Below, one piece after another: positions 1 to 8,842 of a DNA stretch of 28,422 nucleotides. The notes under the pieces are model-generated. The model made no database searches and had not been told where the DNA came from. It worked only from the letters and a program-made list of their open reading frames with translations. Position numbers and translations under genes: made by a program. The DNA comes from a virus, in the IMG/VR virus record IMGVR_UViG_3300029951_001088, positions 1-28,422 of that record; one strand, written 5' to 3'. Position 1 is the stretch's first letter; the number at the start of each line of letters is the position of its first letter.

Positions 1-303
1 TCACGATGCCCGCTTCACTATCACATCCAGCGCCGCGAGCAACATCCTCTCCAGCACCGCAATCATGCTGCTTCCCGCATGCCCGGCGATGCCGGCACCG
101 GCGCTGGCCAGTTCCGGACTCAGCCCGCACTCCCGCAACAACGTGAACACCACCACCCCGGCAAAAGCCGAGATGGTAAGCTTGGCGCACAGATGCCACC
201 AGGCGAATTTTTCGCCGGCAAGCAGGTCACGCATATACGCAGCAGCGCCTCCGAGCAGCGTTACGACGCCCATGGTCAGCCAGGTAGACGGTGAGTCCTT
301 CAT
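1..303 (-). CDS. LydA-like phage holin (holin superfamily III type)
   Basis: This 100-residue protein is predicted to sit in the inner membrane and time lysis by forming holes that release the endolysin. It has an early hydrophobic segment (about residues 8-24), a second strong one (about 38-58, after WWHLCAKL) and a weaker Gly/Ala-rich third (about 66-85). The C-terminus is short and basic (VKRAS). The W-W-H-L-CAK-L pattern followed by an Ala/Val-rich helix is what I associate with LydA-type holins. The ATG overlaps the TGA of the upstream three-helix protein (ATGA), so the two are translationally coupled. It follows the endolysin in the lysis module. The family call is from memory; a membrane role is clear from the sequence. 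Confidence 0.75.
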   Translation of the reverse strand: MKDSPSTWLTMGVVTLLGGAAAYMRDLLAGEKFAWWHLCAKLTISAFAGVVVFTLLRECGLSPELASAGAGIAGHAGSSMIAVLERMLLAALDVIVKRAS

Positions 304-887
304 GAGCCCTCCTTGGCAGGCTGGCCATTGGCAAGCAACTCCGTCTTGCGGTCACTGCCCGCAGAGCCGCCGAAGTAGTAGTACAGCACCGCCAGCAGCG
401 CCGAATCGAGCGTGCCGAGAACCCGGCCTGCCAGCACTTCACTTCCGGCGGGGATGGCGTGCGTGAGGGCGAAGCCTTCCCCGAAAAATGCCCCCAAAAC
501 CACCAAGACAGCAATCGCGCGGGGCGTCCAGATATCATGTGTCTGGACAGCCATGTTTCGCGCCGAGCCGCGATCGTCAATCACCTGCTGGGTGCGCTTG
601 GTGCTCTCCTGCGTCAGAGCGACAGCTTGCTGCGCAACGATCTGCTGAAGCTGAACCTTGGCATTGGCCTGAACCTCCGCCAATTTTTCAGCGGCCGCAG
701 GATCGGTCTGCACGGCCTGCAGCACCGCATCAGGACTACTTCCGTCCACACCCAGAGCATGCCCCACCAACGTGCCGATGCCTGCCACGGCGGCGCCGAC
801 TGGCGCACCCACACCTGTAGCCGTCAATGCGGTACCCAGAAGCTCAAGCCCGCTGGGCAGGGCGCTTTCAACATTTTTCCATTGCAC
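300..887 (-). CDS. Three-helix phage membrane protein, GTA-type holin-like
   Basis: This 195-residue protein is probably a second lysis-associated membrane protein. A Gly/Ala-rich hydrophobic N-terminus (about residues 10-48) is followed by an acidic and glutamine-rich soluble stretch (about 55-105). Two more helices follow, one starting at WTPRAIAVLVVLGAFF and one covering the LLAVLYYYFGG segment, and the tail is charged. Three segments with a W-x-P before the second resemble the holin family of gene transfer agents (GTA_holin_3TM), which I recall but cannot search. The start is GTG, preceded by GGAG at six bases. The gene lies eight bases after the endolysin stop and overlaps the next holin by four bases. 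Confidence 0.65.
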   Translation of the reverse strand: MQWKNVESALPSGLELLGTALTATGVGAPVGAAVAGIGTLVGHALGVDGSSPDAVLQAVQTDPAAAEKLAEVQANAKVQLQQIVAQQAVALTQESTKRTQQVIDDRGSARNMAVQTHDIWTPRAIAVLVVLGAFFGEGFALTHAIPAGSEVLAGRVLGTLDSALLAVLYYYFGGSAGSDRKTELLANGQPAKEGS

Positions 888-896
888 GTGGATCTC

Positions 897-1289
897 CTAC
901 GGAAGAAATACGCGGTGGCCGGAATGCGGCGGTACGATCTGGAGATGGCACCAGCCAGGGGTGGAGCCGGGAGACTCCTGCCAGAGGCCTATGTGCTCCA
1001 GCGTTTCGGGATGCCCCATCGACCAGCGATCGATAACTCCGCCGGGATCCAACAGATCACAAGCCAGGGCCAGCATGTGGTTGGACTTAGGGGCAGCGCC
1101 CTTGGTTGCCCCGTTCACCGCCGGCGGTCGCCAACCACTGTTGACGTGGCCGTCAAACCCGGAAGCCATCAGAAATTCATTGATCTTGTCGACAGTACGC
1201 CGGGTGTTTGCAGCGATCTGGGCGGTGTAGTCATCGGGATAAGCGTGATCCCGCCCCATCAAAAATTCGGAAACGGTAATAAGACGCAT
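897..1289 (-). CDS. Endolysin, peptidase M15 family (L,D- or D,D-carboxypeptidase fold)
   Basis: This 130-residue cell-wall peptidase is predicted to cut peptidoglycan cross-links at the end of infection. The zinc ligands of the M15 family are visible: His71 and Asp78 in the SNHMLALACDLLDP stretch, and His115 in GWCHLQ. The SGWRPPAVN signature lies just before them. There is no signal peptide, so release depends on the holins that follow it. I chose the ATG at 1289 over the upstream TTG at 1304 because a GGAGG lies four bases before the ATG and would lie inside the longer reading frame. A strong terminator lies about 20 bases upstream of this start. Confidence 0.88.
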   Translation of the reverse strand: MRLITVSEFLMGRDHAYPDDYTAQIAANTRRTVDKINEFLMASGFDGHVNSGWRPPAVNGATKGAAPKSNHMLALACDLLDPGGVIDRWSMGHPETLEHIGLWQESPGSTPGWCHLQIVPPHSGHRVFLP

Positions 1290-1304
1290 AAAACCTCCAG
1301 GCAA

Positions 1305-1328
1305 TAAAAAACCCGCCAGCGGCGGGTT
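1305..1328 (-). terminator. Rho-independent terminator between tail fibre and lysis genes
   Basis: Read on the minus strand, a perfect 8-bp stem (AACCCGCC / GGCGGGTT) with a three-base loop is followed by TTTTATT, giving a run of six Ts. It lies just after the tail fibre stop and just before the endolysin ribosome binding site, so lysis genes would need read-through, antitermination or a promoter I could not identify. Confidence 0.85.
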
Positions 1329-1347
1329 GGTTGGTCAAACCATATGA

Positions 1348-3864
1348 CTACAAATTGGAACTCAGGATCAGCATGCTTGACTGATAGACAGGAGAGCCGT
1401 CGTAGTGCGGGTTCACAGCGAACCCCGCCTCATTCGGCGTTATGAAGGTACCGCTCGCATGTGAAAGAACGGACTGGAAATTGGCGCCGTCCATTGAGTA
1501 AGAGAAGGTCCGGGTAGCGCCATCTTCGGAGATCTGCAGCCAGATACAGTTAGCCAGAGGAAGGGGCACATTGAGCAGGCCATTATTGAATGAAGTAACA
1601 CTATTCATCTCGATCACCTGAAGGTTGTAAGCCTGCGGAGCATTCGGTGTGCTGACTCCAAAGACGATGAAGCTGCCGCTAGTGCTATCGTAAATAACGA
1701 TTCCAGCACTGAAGAAATTGACCGCGACGAAATCGGGCTTGATCCAGGCGGTAAAAGTGTAAGGCACATTCAGCGCTTTCGTCTTGAGTGCAAAGTCATC
1801 TCCTGCAGTTGCAGGTGCCTTCAAATATGAGAACGGCCCAAGCGCAGAAATGGTCGCAGACCCTTGGTTGACCCAACTGAATGTGCCGTCGTCGTATGGC
1901 GCAACTAACTGGCCGTTGTGAAACGTCAGCCAAGCACCGCCCTGATACAAAAGTTCAGCGGGAGCATCAGTGCATTTGTACATTTGGCCGCCGAGCGGTG
2001 ACGATGGCAGCGATGCGAAGAGACCAGCCGATATCGTCGCCGGCGCCGCTTTGTTGACAGCCACTACAATCATATCGGCGCTGCCATAGGTTGGCCCGGT
2101 ATAAAGAGAAGAACTGCCAAGATCCGATGCATCTAGCCACCCCCACCGATATGTATACGAAGCACCTGGAATGAGGCCAGAAATATTGCAGTTATTGTGA
2201 ATGCGAATTACGGCATTGTTGCCGCTGTTGGGTGAGTTAACGATGGTTTCCGTATCGGCAACTGGCCAGTCAAATTCATCGAGGAGCAACCAGAAGTGCG
2301 CGCCAGCTTCAGTCTGGCCCGTAACAGCCTCAAGCGAAATCATTACTTTCCCGGACTCCGGGGCGTTGAATGTCACCGTCAAGTTGGTTGAATCGATCGC
2401 GACAGGTGACGAGGATGAATAATTATAGGTCGCTCCGTCTAAATCAGCCCTAACAGAGGCGGATGCCAACACTTGAAGCCCGCTTTCTCCAGATGATCCA
2501 CCACCGGAAATTACAACATTTGAAGCCGATGTAATCTGCCCCTGTGCATTTATAGTGATTTGCGGTACGTGTGATGCATCCCCGTAGTTGCCGGCATTGA
2601 CACCGGTATTGGTAATTGACAGTGATTTCCCAGTCAAAGTCAGGCCGGTGCCGGCGCTGTAAATTCCACCTATCGCGGTAAAAGTTATGCCACTGGTGCC
2701 AACTACGAACGGTGATGGGCCAAGCGAGATAAGCACTAGCCCGTTGTTCACACCTCCGGGCATAAATCCGCTTGGAGCCTCAACCGCCACGATCAAACCA
2801 GGGCCAAGCTCAGACGCGGTGTCTGCATCATCTGTACGCATCAACATCCATGGCGTCGAACCGCTGCCTGCCTGGATAACCGAGTAGATACCATTGTTCC
2901 CAGACATTGCTTCGTTCATAACCAATACGCGCATGCCGACAGCCGGCATTTGGCCATCTATTGTCAGTACCCCATTAGCTTTGGCGGCGAGCGCAGCCCC
3001 CAGTCCGCCGCTTCCGTTGCTGTAAGTGTTCTCTGGAAGTGCAGCAGTGGTGGCGTAAGCACAAGCGCTTCGATCAGAGAGCTTGGCCAACCAGCTTTGC
3101 AGCGTTTGCAGATTGACTGCATCCTGCGGGTTTACCGGGTTGGCCAAATCCGTAATTACCTGGTTATTCAGATTGACCGACGCGACTGCAGCGCTGATCT
3201 GGTCTAGAGTGCCAAGGCGAATAAAACTGCTACCGCTTCTGTAGCGCAGCGTGCCATCGTCCGAATTAAAATACATCGAAACCGCCGCCGGATCGGTCGC
3301 CGAAGCCAGCAGCGGAACAAACGGCCCTTCGATCCCAACCAGGACCGAATTCACCGAAGCCGCATACCCAACAAGAATTGGAAAGCTACCCTCCGGAACC
3401 GTCTGCGTCAGCGATCCCGCCGCACCAAGAAACACCGCGCCTGGGCTCCACGTCCAGGCATTGTTGGTGACCGTCTCACCGACGCCGGCGTAGGCAACCG
3501 CGCTCCCTGTTGCCGCCGTTGTAGTAGTAATGCCGATCACCGCGCAGCTCGTTGCAAGGCCTGTCGCATCGGCGACCGCAGCCACACCCGGGCTCACCTG
3601 GTAGATGACATTAAACGCACCTAGCGGCGAAGCCGCCCTGTACACAACGCCCCCGGGGAGTGCCTCGACTTGCTGCTGCAGGCTCTGCAACTGTTGCAGC
3701 ACCTCCTGCAGCTGGGACGTGATCGCCGTAGAGCTGCCGTCAGCCGCCGAAGCCCCCTTTTTTTGCAAAGCCTGAATTGCGGTGGCGATCGACTTGATCG
3801 AAGTTTCCAACCCCGGATGAATTTTCGCCAACCCACTCGGAACCAAGACCGCTGGATCACCCAT
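1348..3864 (-). CDS. Phage tail fibre / receptor-binding protein
   Basis: This 838-residue protein is predicted to bind the host surface. A glutamine/leucine-rich coiled coil (about residues 45-68) follows a short N-terminal anchor. A beta-rich domain leads to the motif NPVNPQDAVNLQTLQ (about 240), which is typical of trimeric fibre shafts. The next domain (about 265-400) contains RVLVMNEA, NGIYSVIQAGSGS and RTDDAD, a pattern common in phage tail proteins. The Gly-rich middle precedes a C-terminal beta-sandwich of concanavalin A/LamG type (about 640-838). It occupies the T7 gp17 position. GAGGAG lies about eight bases before the ATG. Base composition of the C-terminal half is visibly lower in GC than the neighbouring virion genes, as expected for exchanged receptor-binding tips. 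Confidence 0.85.
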   Translation of the reverse strand: MGDPAVLVPSGLAKIHPGLETSIKSIATAIQALQKKGASAADGSSTAITSQLQEVLQQLQSLQQQVEALPGGVVYRAASPLGAFNVIYQVSPGVAAVADATGLATSCAVIGITTTTAATGSAVAYAGVGETVTNNAWTWSPGAVFLGAAGSLTQTVPEGSFPILVGYAASVNSVLVGIEGPFVPLLASATDPAAVSMYFNSDDGTLRYRSGSSFIRLGTLDQISAAVASVNLNNQVITDLANPVNPQDAVNLQTLQSWLAKLSDRSACAYATTAALPENTYSNGSGGLGAALAAKANGVLTIDGQMPAVGMRVLVMNEAMSGNNGIYSVIQAGSGSTPWMLMRTDDADTASELGPGLIVAVEAPSGFMPGGVNNGLVLISLGPSPFVVGTSGITFTAIGGIYSAGTGLTLTGKSLSITNTGVNAGNYGDASHVPQITINAQGQITSASNVVISGGGSSGESGLQVLASASVRADLDGATYNYSSSSPVAIDSTNLTVTFNAPESGKVMISLEAVTGQTEAGAHFWLLLDEFDWPVADTETIVNSPNSGNNAVIRIHNNCNISGLIPGASYTYRWGWLDASDLGSSSLYTGPTYGSADMIVVAVNKAAPATISAGLFASLPSSPLGGQMYKCTDAPAELLYQGGAWLTFHNGQLVAPYDDGTFSWVNQGSATISALGPFSYLKAPATAGDDFALKTKALNVPYTFTAWIKPDFVAVNFFSAGIVIYDSTSGSFIVFGVSTPNAPQAYNLQVIEMNSVTSFNNGLLNVPLPLANCIWLQISEDGATRTFSYSMDGANFQSVLSHASGTFITPNEAGFAVNPHYDGSPVYQSSMLILSSNL

Positions 3865-4226
3865 TACATAAGCTCCTCTTTCTATTACATATCAGCCAGA
3901 CCGGCTCGCAAATCAGATTGCCTCGCCCAAAAAAGCCGTCTCGACTGCCACCTTGCCATCGGCTGCAAATGCCCGACACGCGCTGAGCCAGATACTGATC
4001 TACCAGATCATCCGCGACGCTTTGCCCCTGTCGCCCGTGCTGCGGAAGAATTCACGCCGAGCGGCCGCGACGGCCGCCGCCCTGTGCGGTACGTCACATT
4101 TCTCAAGCGCACCCACCGGCACTGCGGCTATCATTAACCACGGGTCGTAGAAGCCGGTGCGCCGGCATGGGGCAAGGCGCCGCTTCACCCACGCAGCCGC
4201 ACGGACATTCAAAAAGGGGAACCGTA
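3865..4226. other. Divergent intergenic region, no gene supported
   Basis: The 362 bases separate the minus-strand tail fibre from the plus-strand protease. Both outward promoters should lie here, but I found no convincing -35/-10 pair. A possible weak minus-strand pair is TTGCGA with TGTAAT at about 3888-3915. A GCCGG/CCGGC inverted repeat lies just before the protease (about 4154-4167). The short open frames inside have no recognisable family and no good ribosome binding site. Confidence 0.5.
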
Positions 4227-5516
4227 ATGACGCGCTTACTGCCGGCGCTAACCGCCGCCGTGCTACTGCAAGCCTGCAGCGGCATGCGTACCTACCCTGA
4301 TGTGGAGGCCCGCGAGCCGATCACCGCGCAGAGCCAGGCATCGCGCCCGGTGACACTAGGCAAGGTACGCTTCGACATCGAGCCGGGCACCGTGGTGCTC
4401 AAAGGACTGACCGGCGTGCAGTGCGGCAACGACGACAATGTCGCCTGGAACGGCACTCACCCCGACATCCTGACCCAGGACCTCGGCCACAGCTTCTACA
4501 GGGAATTCCAGGCAGCGCACTACGCTGTAGTCGACACCGGGGAAGACCTGTTCGACAGCGGCCGCGCCGCCAGGGCCGAACTCCTGGTCGGCGCCATCGT
4601 CGTCAGCATGAGCACCGATATCTGCCACCCCTGGGCCGGCGTCGGCGTGTTCGGCGACGTCAAGGGCACCTCCTACATCCGCATCAAATGGCAGATCTAC
4701 GACGCCCTAGCGCAGAAGATCGTCTACCTGGGCACCAGCGAGGGCCGTTTCGACATCACCCAGAATGAACAGAACGGCTGGCGGGCCTACCTCGACCACG
4801 CCATGGACCTCGCCGTCCGCAACCTGCTCGCCGACCAGCGTCTGTCACAAGCCCTGCTCAGCGAGCCGCAGCTCACCGACCAGCCCGCGCCTCAATCCGA
4901 CGCCGCAGCCGCCACGTCCAGCTACGCCGCTTCCATCCCGATCACCGCCGCACAGCCCGCCAGCGGCATCGAAGCCCCCCGCGCCGCCACCGTGGTCGTC
5001 ACCACCGCCGCCGCCCTCGGCAGCGGCGTCATCATCAGCCCTGACGGCTACATCCTCACCAATTATCACGTCGTGCAGGACGCCGCCCGCGTACGCGTGC
5101 GCCTGGCCGACAACCGCGAACAAATCGCCTACGTGCTACGCCGCGATTCGCGACGCGACGTCGCCCTGCTCAAGTTAGACGGCAGCGGCTACCCCGCTGC
5201 CGCTCTGCGTTTGTCGCCGGACGTCCAGGTCGGCGATGAAGTCTTCGCCATCGGCTCCCCCTGGGAAGAGCAGAATGCGCTCACCGTCACCCGCGGCATC
5301 ATCAGCGCCTTCCGCAGCGTCCGCGGCTACCCCATCATCCAAAGCGACGTCTCCATCCAGCACGGCAACTCCGGCGGCCCACTGGTCGACCGCGACGGCA
5401 AAGTCATCGCCCTGTGCGTGGCGGGGCTGATGAGCGCCGCCAATACCAGCGAGGGACTGAATTTCTTCATCCCCATCGACGACGCGATCAACCGGCTGCA
5501 TATCCAGTTTCAGTAG
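4227..5516 (+). CDS. Lipoprotein with C-terminal trypsin-like (Deg/HtrA-type) serine protease domain
   Basis: This 429-residue protein is probably anchored to a membrane and faces the periplasm. The signal peptide ends in LLQAC, giving a lipid-modified Cys17. Residues about 30-210 form an uncharacterised domain I do not recognise. A low-complexity linker (about 210-250) precedes a trypsin-like domain with the full triad: His281 in TNYHVV, Asp311 in RDVALL and Ser382 in HGNSGGPL. No PDZ domain follows, unlike classical DegP. I chose the ATG at 4227 because AAGGGGA lies six bases upstream and the signal peptide begins there; the longer frame from 4167 lacks both. It is transcribed against the phage genes, so it is probably an accessory gene acting on the lysogen's envelope. 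Confidence 0.85.
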   Translation: MTRLLPALTAAVLLQACSGMRTYPDVEAREPITAQSQASRPVTLGKVRFDIEPGTVVLKGLTGVQCGNDDNVAWNGTHPDILTQDLGHSFYREFQAAHYAVVDTGEDLFDSGRAARAELLVGAIVVSMSTDICHPWAGVGVFGDVKGTSYIRIKWQIYDALAQKIVYLGTSEGRFDITQNEQNGWRAYLDHAMDLAVRNLLADQRLSQALLSEPQLTDQPAPQSDAAAATSSYAASIPITAAQPASGIEAPRAATVVVTTAAALGSGVIISPDGYILTNYHVVQDAARVRVRLADNREQIAYVLRRDSRRDVALLKLDGSGYPAAALRLSPDVQVGDEVFAIGSPWEEQNALTVTRGIISAFRSVRGYPIIQSDVSIQHGNSGGPLVDRDGKVIALCVAGLMSAANTSEGLNFFIPIDDAINRLHIQFQ

Positions 5517-5583
5517 GCAGGGCGCCGGCGGGCCGCCGAGTCCCGCCTGCTTGTTCAAATACCGAACAAAGGATCAGGCTTCC

Positions 5584-6015
5584 ATGGAAAATAAAAACCC
5601 GGTGACCGGCCCAAGAATTGGCCGTCTACTATTCATCGCGGCCGTAATCGTTATCGTATTCATCGATGGCGCGATCACGGTATATCTGGGTCACGAATGG
5701 CGTATCGCCGCAATCGGCGTGGCCCCTATCGTCACCGTCATCGACCTTATCGTCGGCAACACCGACGCGCCGCCCCTGGTGACCGGTCTCGGCCTGGCCG
5801 GCTGGCTCTTGCCGTTCGCCCTGCGCTGGCGCAGCATCGGCCTGAACTGGCCGAGCCTTTCACTGGCCTTCCTGCCCTTCGTGAACCTGATACTGGCCGC
5901 CACCCTGCCGCCCGGCTTTCGCCACACCAAATACTTCGACATCGCAGGCAAAGCGTTCTTCCTGCTAGGCGTCACCGGCCTACTGTTCGTCGGGTTCCTG
6001 AGTCATCATCAATAG
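5584..6015 (+). CDS. Small multi-pass membrane protein of unknown function
   Basis: This 143-residue protein has about five hydrophobic segments: RLLFIAAVIVIVFI (about 14-30), a segment at about 39-56, one around LAGWLLPFAL, one around AFLPFVNLILAA and a last at FFLLGVTGLLFVGFL. I do not recognise a family. The ATG at 5584 has AGGAT nine bases upstream; the alternative start at 5551 lacks a ribosome binding site. It follows the protease by 67 bases on the same strand and may be co-transcribed. It converges on the toxin-antitoxin pair, with a palindrome between them. Confidence 0.6.
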   Translation: MENKNPVTGPRIGRLLFIAAVIVIVFIDGAITVYLGHEWRIAAIGVAPIVTVIDLIVGNTDAPPLVTGLGLAGWLLPFALRWRSIGLNWPSLSLAFLPFVNLILAATLPPGFRHTKYFDIAGKAFFLLGVTGLLFVGFLSHHQ

Positions 6016-6031
6016 TGATGAAAAACCGCAG

Positions 6032-6058
6032 GGCGGAATAAGCGAAGCGCATTCCGCC
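6032..6058 (-). terminator. GC-rich palindrome, possible terminator between convergent genes
   Basis: GGCGGAAT pairs with ATTCCGCC around an inner GCG-AAG-CGC hairpin. On the minus strand it is followed after nine bases by five Ts, so it may end the antitoxin transcript. The same type of sequence is, from memory, a widespread interspersed palindrome in proteobacterial intergenic regions, so it may instead be a REP-like element. Confidence 0.45.
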
Positions 6059-6078
6059 ATCCGCCGCACGCACCCCAC

Positions 6079-6360
6079 TCAGGCCGCTTCAAGCTCCATA
6101 TGCACCCGCTGCCCGAGCGCGGTGGCGATATTGACCAGCGCATCCAGAGAAAAGCGCGACACGCGCCCACGCAGCAAATCATTGACACGCGGTTGCGTCA
6201 CCCCGCAACGCTGGGCCGCCTCGGTCTGGGTCCAACCACTCTCCTGCACGATGGCCGCGATCTTCTGCATCAACTCCGCCCGGGCGCGCAGATTCGCCGC
6301 CTGCTCAGGCGTATCCGCGATCGCATCCCACACATTGGCGTAGCTTTCGATCTTCTTCAC
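6079..6360 (-). CDS. XRE-family antitoxin (HigA-like)
   Basis: This 93-residue DNA-binding protein should neutralise the adjacent RelE-type toxin and repress the operon. The helix-turn-helix is visible at about residues 43-70 (WTQTEAAQRCGVTQPRVNDLLRG), followed by FSLDALVNIATALG, the classical end of the XRE domain. I chose the GTG at 6360, whose sequence overlaps the toxin stop as GTGA and has AGGAGC seven bases upstream. The longer frame to 6447 lies wholly inside the toxin gene. The toxin-first order fits HigBA-type modules. Confidence 0.88.
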   Translation of the reverse strand: MKKIESYANVWDAIADTPEQAANLRARAELMQKIAAIVQESGWTQTEAAQRCGVTQPRVNDLLRGRVSRFSLDALVNIATALGQRVHMELEAA

Positions 6361-6683
6361 TTTCGGCTCCTGCTCAATTCGGCGTAACGTTCGCTGGCGA
6401 TGGAGATGTCCCGTCTGGATGTCGCTTGCGTCTTTTTCTGGAAGCAATGCAGCACATAGACCGCATCGGCCATTCGCGCGGTGTAGATGACACGATAGGC
6501 ACCGGATTCATCCCGCACCCTGATCTCCTCGACGCCCTTGCCGATGGAAGCCATCGGCTTGAAATCGTCGGGCTGACCGCCGCGCTGCACCAGATCGAGC
6601 TGATAGCCCGCATCCTGCCTCGCATCATCCGGAAACTCCCGCAAACATTTAAGAGAGTCACCCAGAAATCTCATCGGTTTCAT
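6357..6683 (-). CDS. RelE/HigB (Gp49-like) family toxin
   Basis: This 108-residue protein is a predicted ribosome-dependent or free mRNA interferase of the RelE/ParE superfamily. Family features visible are the N-terminal RFLGDSLKCLREFP, the central EEIRVRDESGAYRVIYTA core strands, and the C-terminal YVLHCFQKKTQATSRRDI, the usual basic motif of the Gp49/HigB branch. It heads a two-gene operon with the XRE antitoxin. The promoter's -10 box ends only eight bases before the ATG, and no Shine-Dalgarno sequence fits in between, which suggests a leaderless transcript. Confidence 0.88.
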   Translation of the reverse strand: MKPMRFLGDSLKCLREFPDDARQDAGYQLDLVQRGGQPDDFKPMASIGKGVEEIRVRDESGAYRVIYTARMADAVYVLHCFQKKTQATSRRDISIASERYAELSRSRK

Positions 6684-6691
6684 GCCACACC

Positions 6692-6719
6692 ATTATACTG
6701 ATATGGATATAATCGGCAA
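6692..6719 (-). promoter_or_regulatory. Toxin-antitoxin promoter with overlapping operator palindrome
   Basis: On the minus strand, TTGCCG (6719-6714) and a perfect TATAAT (6697-6692) are separated by 16 bases. A partial palindrome with arms TTATA and TATAA around ATAT (6712-6693) overlaps the spacer and the -10 box, as expected for autorepression by the XRE antitoxin. The expected transcription start falls within one to three bases of the toxin ATG at 6683. Confidence 0.7.
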
Positions 6720-6726
6720 GAGGCGA

Positions 6727-7523
<797 letters not shown>

Positions 7524-7527
<4 letters not shown>

Positions 7528-8279
7528 GCCGTGCCCCTCATCCGGTCATACAGCCAGCGATAAGCCAGATTGATCCGCTTCGACATTTCCTCCGCATAGC
7601 TTCGCACCTCGGGTTTTTCCCGCGTGAAGCGATCAGGATGAAATGCCGAAATCTTCCCGCGGTACGCCGCCTTCAGTTCCTCCTGCGATGCCGGCATGCT
7701 GGTCAGCCCCAGCAAACGGAGAAAAGCCTGGGTCGGATCGATCCGTGACTGCTGCGCACCGGCGCCGGCCTGGGCTCCCGCTTTTTGCCCCGCTCCGGCT
7801 TGCGCCCCGGACTGCTGGCGCGGCTCTTCCTCAGGAAAGCGGAAAGGTTTGGAACGTCCCTGCTTACGGGCAATATCGTTGGCAAAGCGGAACAGGAAAT
7901 CACGCCGCAGATCCCGGTCCATCCTCCGCAACGCGTCCAAACGGTACCAACGCCCCTGCATCGAGCCGTCGAACAGAAAAGCAACTTTCTCCGCCTCAGC
8001 CGTAGTTACCGCGGTCTGCAAAGACCAGCGGACATACAACATATCCGGCAACCAGGGCGGCAGCACCGTCAGCAACAACAACACATAGACCAGAAGCCAG
8101 CCCAAAAGGAATAGCACCACAGGCGTCCAGTTCATAACAACCTGCGGCGCTCGCGCCAGTACCACCCGGTCCAGATAAGGCGAGAAAAAGGCCGAGAGGC
8201 CGGCAATCAGGGCCAAACTCGTCGCAAAGGAAAGCAGCTTCCACAGCAGGTTATAACCGTGCGTAAAGCGGATCGACAC
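7524..8279 (-). CDS. Membrane-anchored J-domain (DnaJ-like) protein
   Basis: This 251-residue protein should recruit an Hsp70 (DnaK) to the inner membrane. Two transmembrane helices lie at about residues 14-34 and 49-74. A Gln/Gly/Ala-rich linker (about 155-178) precedes a C-terminal J domain (about 183-245) with the diagnostic HPD at residues 214-216, preceded by LKAAYRGKISAF. There is no Gly/Phe region, zinc domain or client-binding domain, so it is a type III J protein. The start is GTG, with a G-rich region upstream. About 255 bases without a supported gene separate it from the immunity gene; a TACAAT lies there at 8340-8345, with no good -35. It overlaps the zinc-ribbon gene by four bases. 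Confidence 0.82.
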
Positions 8280-8534
8280 GACCCAGCCCCCAAATCATGG
8301 AACGAAATCGATTTATGGCGTCCCACGCCCCCAGCTCGGATTGTAGAGAACAATCGTCCATGAATCACGGCATAGTGTGAACCAGTTGGCAGTCTGCCCA
8401 GCCTTCCGACTTGGTATATCTCACCGATCCTTTACGCATACCGCGCAATGCCTTTTCATCTTATTTCCAGGACACTACCGCCAGAATCGCGCCGCCCACC
8501 GCCACGGAACCAAAATCCGGTATGTTCACGCAAA

Positions 8535-8840
8535 CTAGTAAGTGAAATCAGCCTTGTAACGACCGTCAACATGCACCGTGAAGATGCACTTCGTGGGCAA
8601 TCCCTTCTCCGGCGTGCTGACAAGTTCCGGCAACTCGAACAAATATCGACTCAGCTCATTGACGCCAACGACATTGCCGGAGAAGTCGGCTTTTCCCCGC
8701 GGCCTATAGAGAATCATGACATTCACACTATCCTCATCAAAATCCGCAATCAGGCGAATCTCCTCCCAAGCTTCGCTGATACTTCTCACCAAAGCCATGG
8801 CGATTGCCTCCTGGCATTCGACAATATCGCTAAACAACAT
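8535..8840 (-). CDS. YezG/DUF600-like immunity protein for the NS_2 nuclease tip
   Basis: This 101-residue protein is predicted to bind and inhibit the nuclease tip encoded immediately upstream. The pattern EAWEEIRLIADF, then a strand VMILYRPRG, then a C-terminal HVDGRYKADFTY, matches what I know of YezG (DUF600), the immunity family paired with YeeF-type nuclease toxins in Bacillus. The ATG at 8840 is chosen because GGGGAGG ends six bases before it; the ATG at 8846 overlaps the toxin stop but has no room for a ribosome binding site. Coupling to the toxin gene is tight. Lower GC than the toxin chassis suggests that tip and immunity gene arrived together. Confidence 0.78.
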   Translation of the reverse strand: MLFSDIVECQEAIAMALVRSISEAWEEIRLIADFDEDSVNVMILYRPRGKADFSGNVVGVNELSRYLFELPELVSTPEKGLPTKCIFTVHVDGRYKADFTY

Positions 8841-8842
8841 GA

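Noticed and set aside
227-580. Possible embedded spanin-like gene in the lysis module
   Set aside because: It is Arg/Trp-rich without a signal peptide or lipobox, so it is an out-of-frame shadow of the three-helix membrane protein.
1348-3864. Diversity-generating retroelement target in the tail fibre
   Set aside because: No reverse transcriptase, template repeat or variable-repeat signature was seen in the window.
3888-3915. Promoter for the tail fibre (TTGCGA, TGTAAT)
   Set aside because: The -10 box is poor and the spacing approximate; not strong enough to list as a feature.
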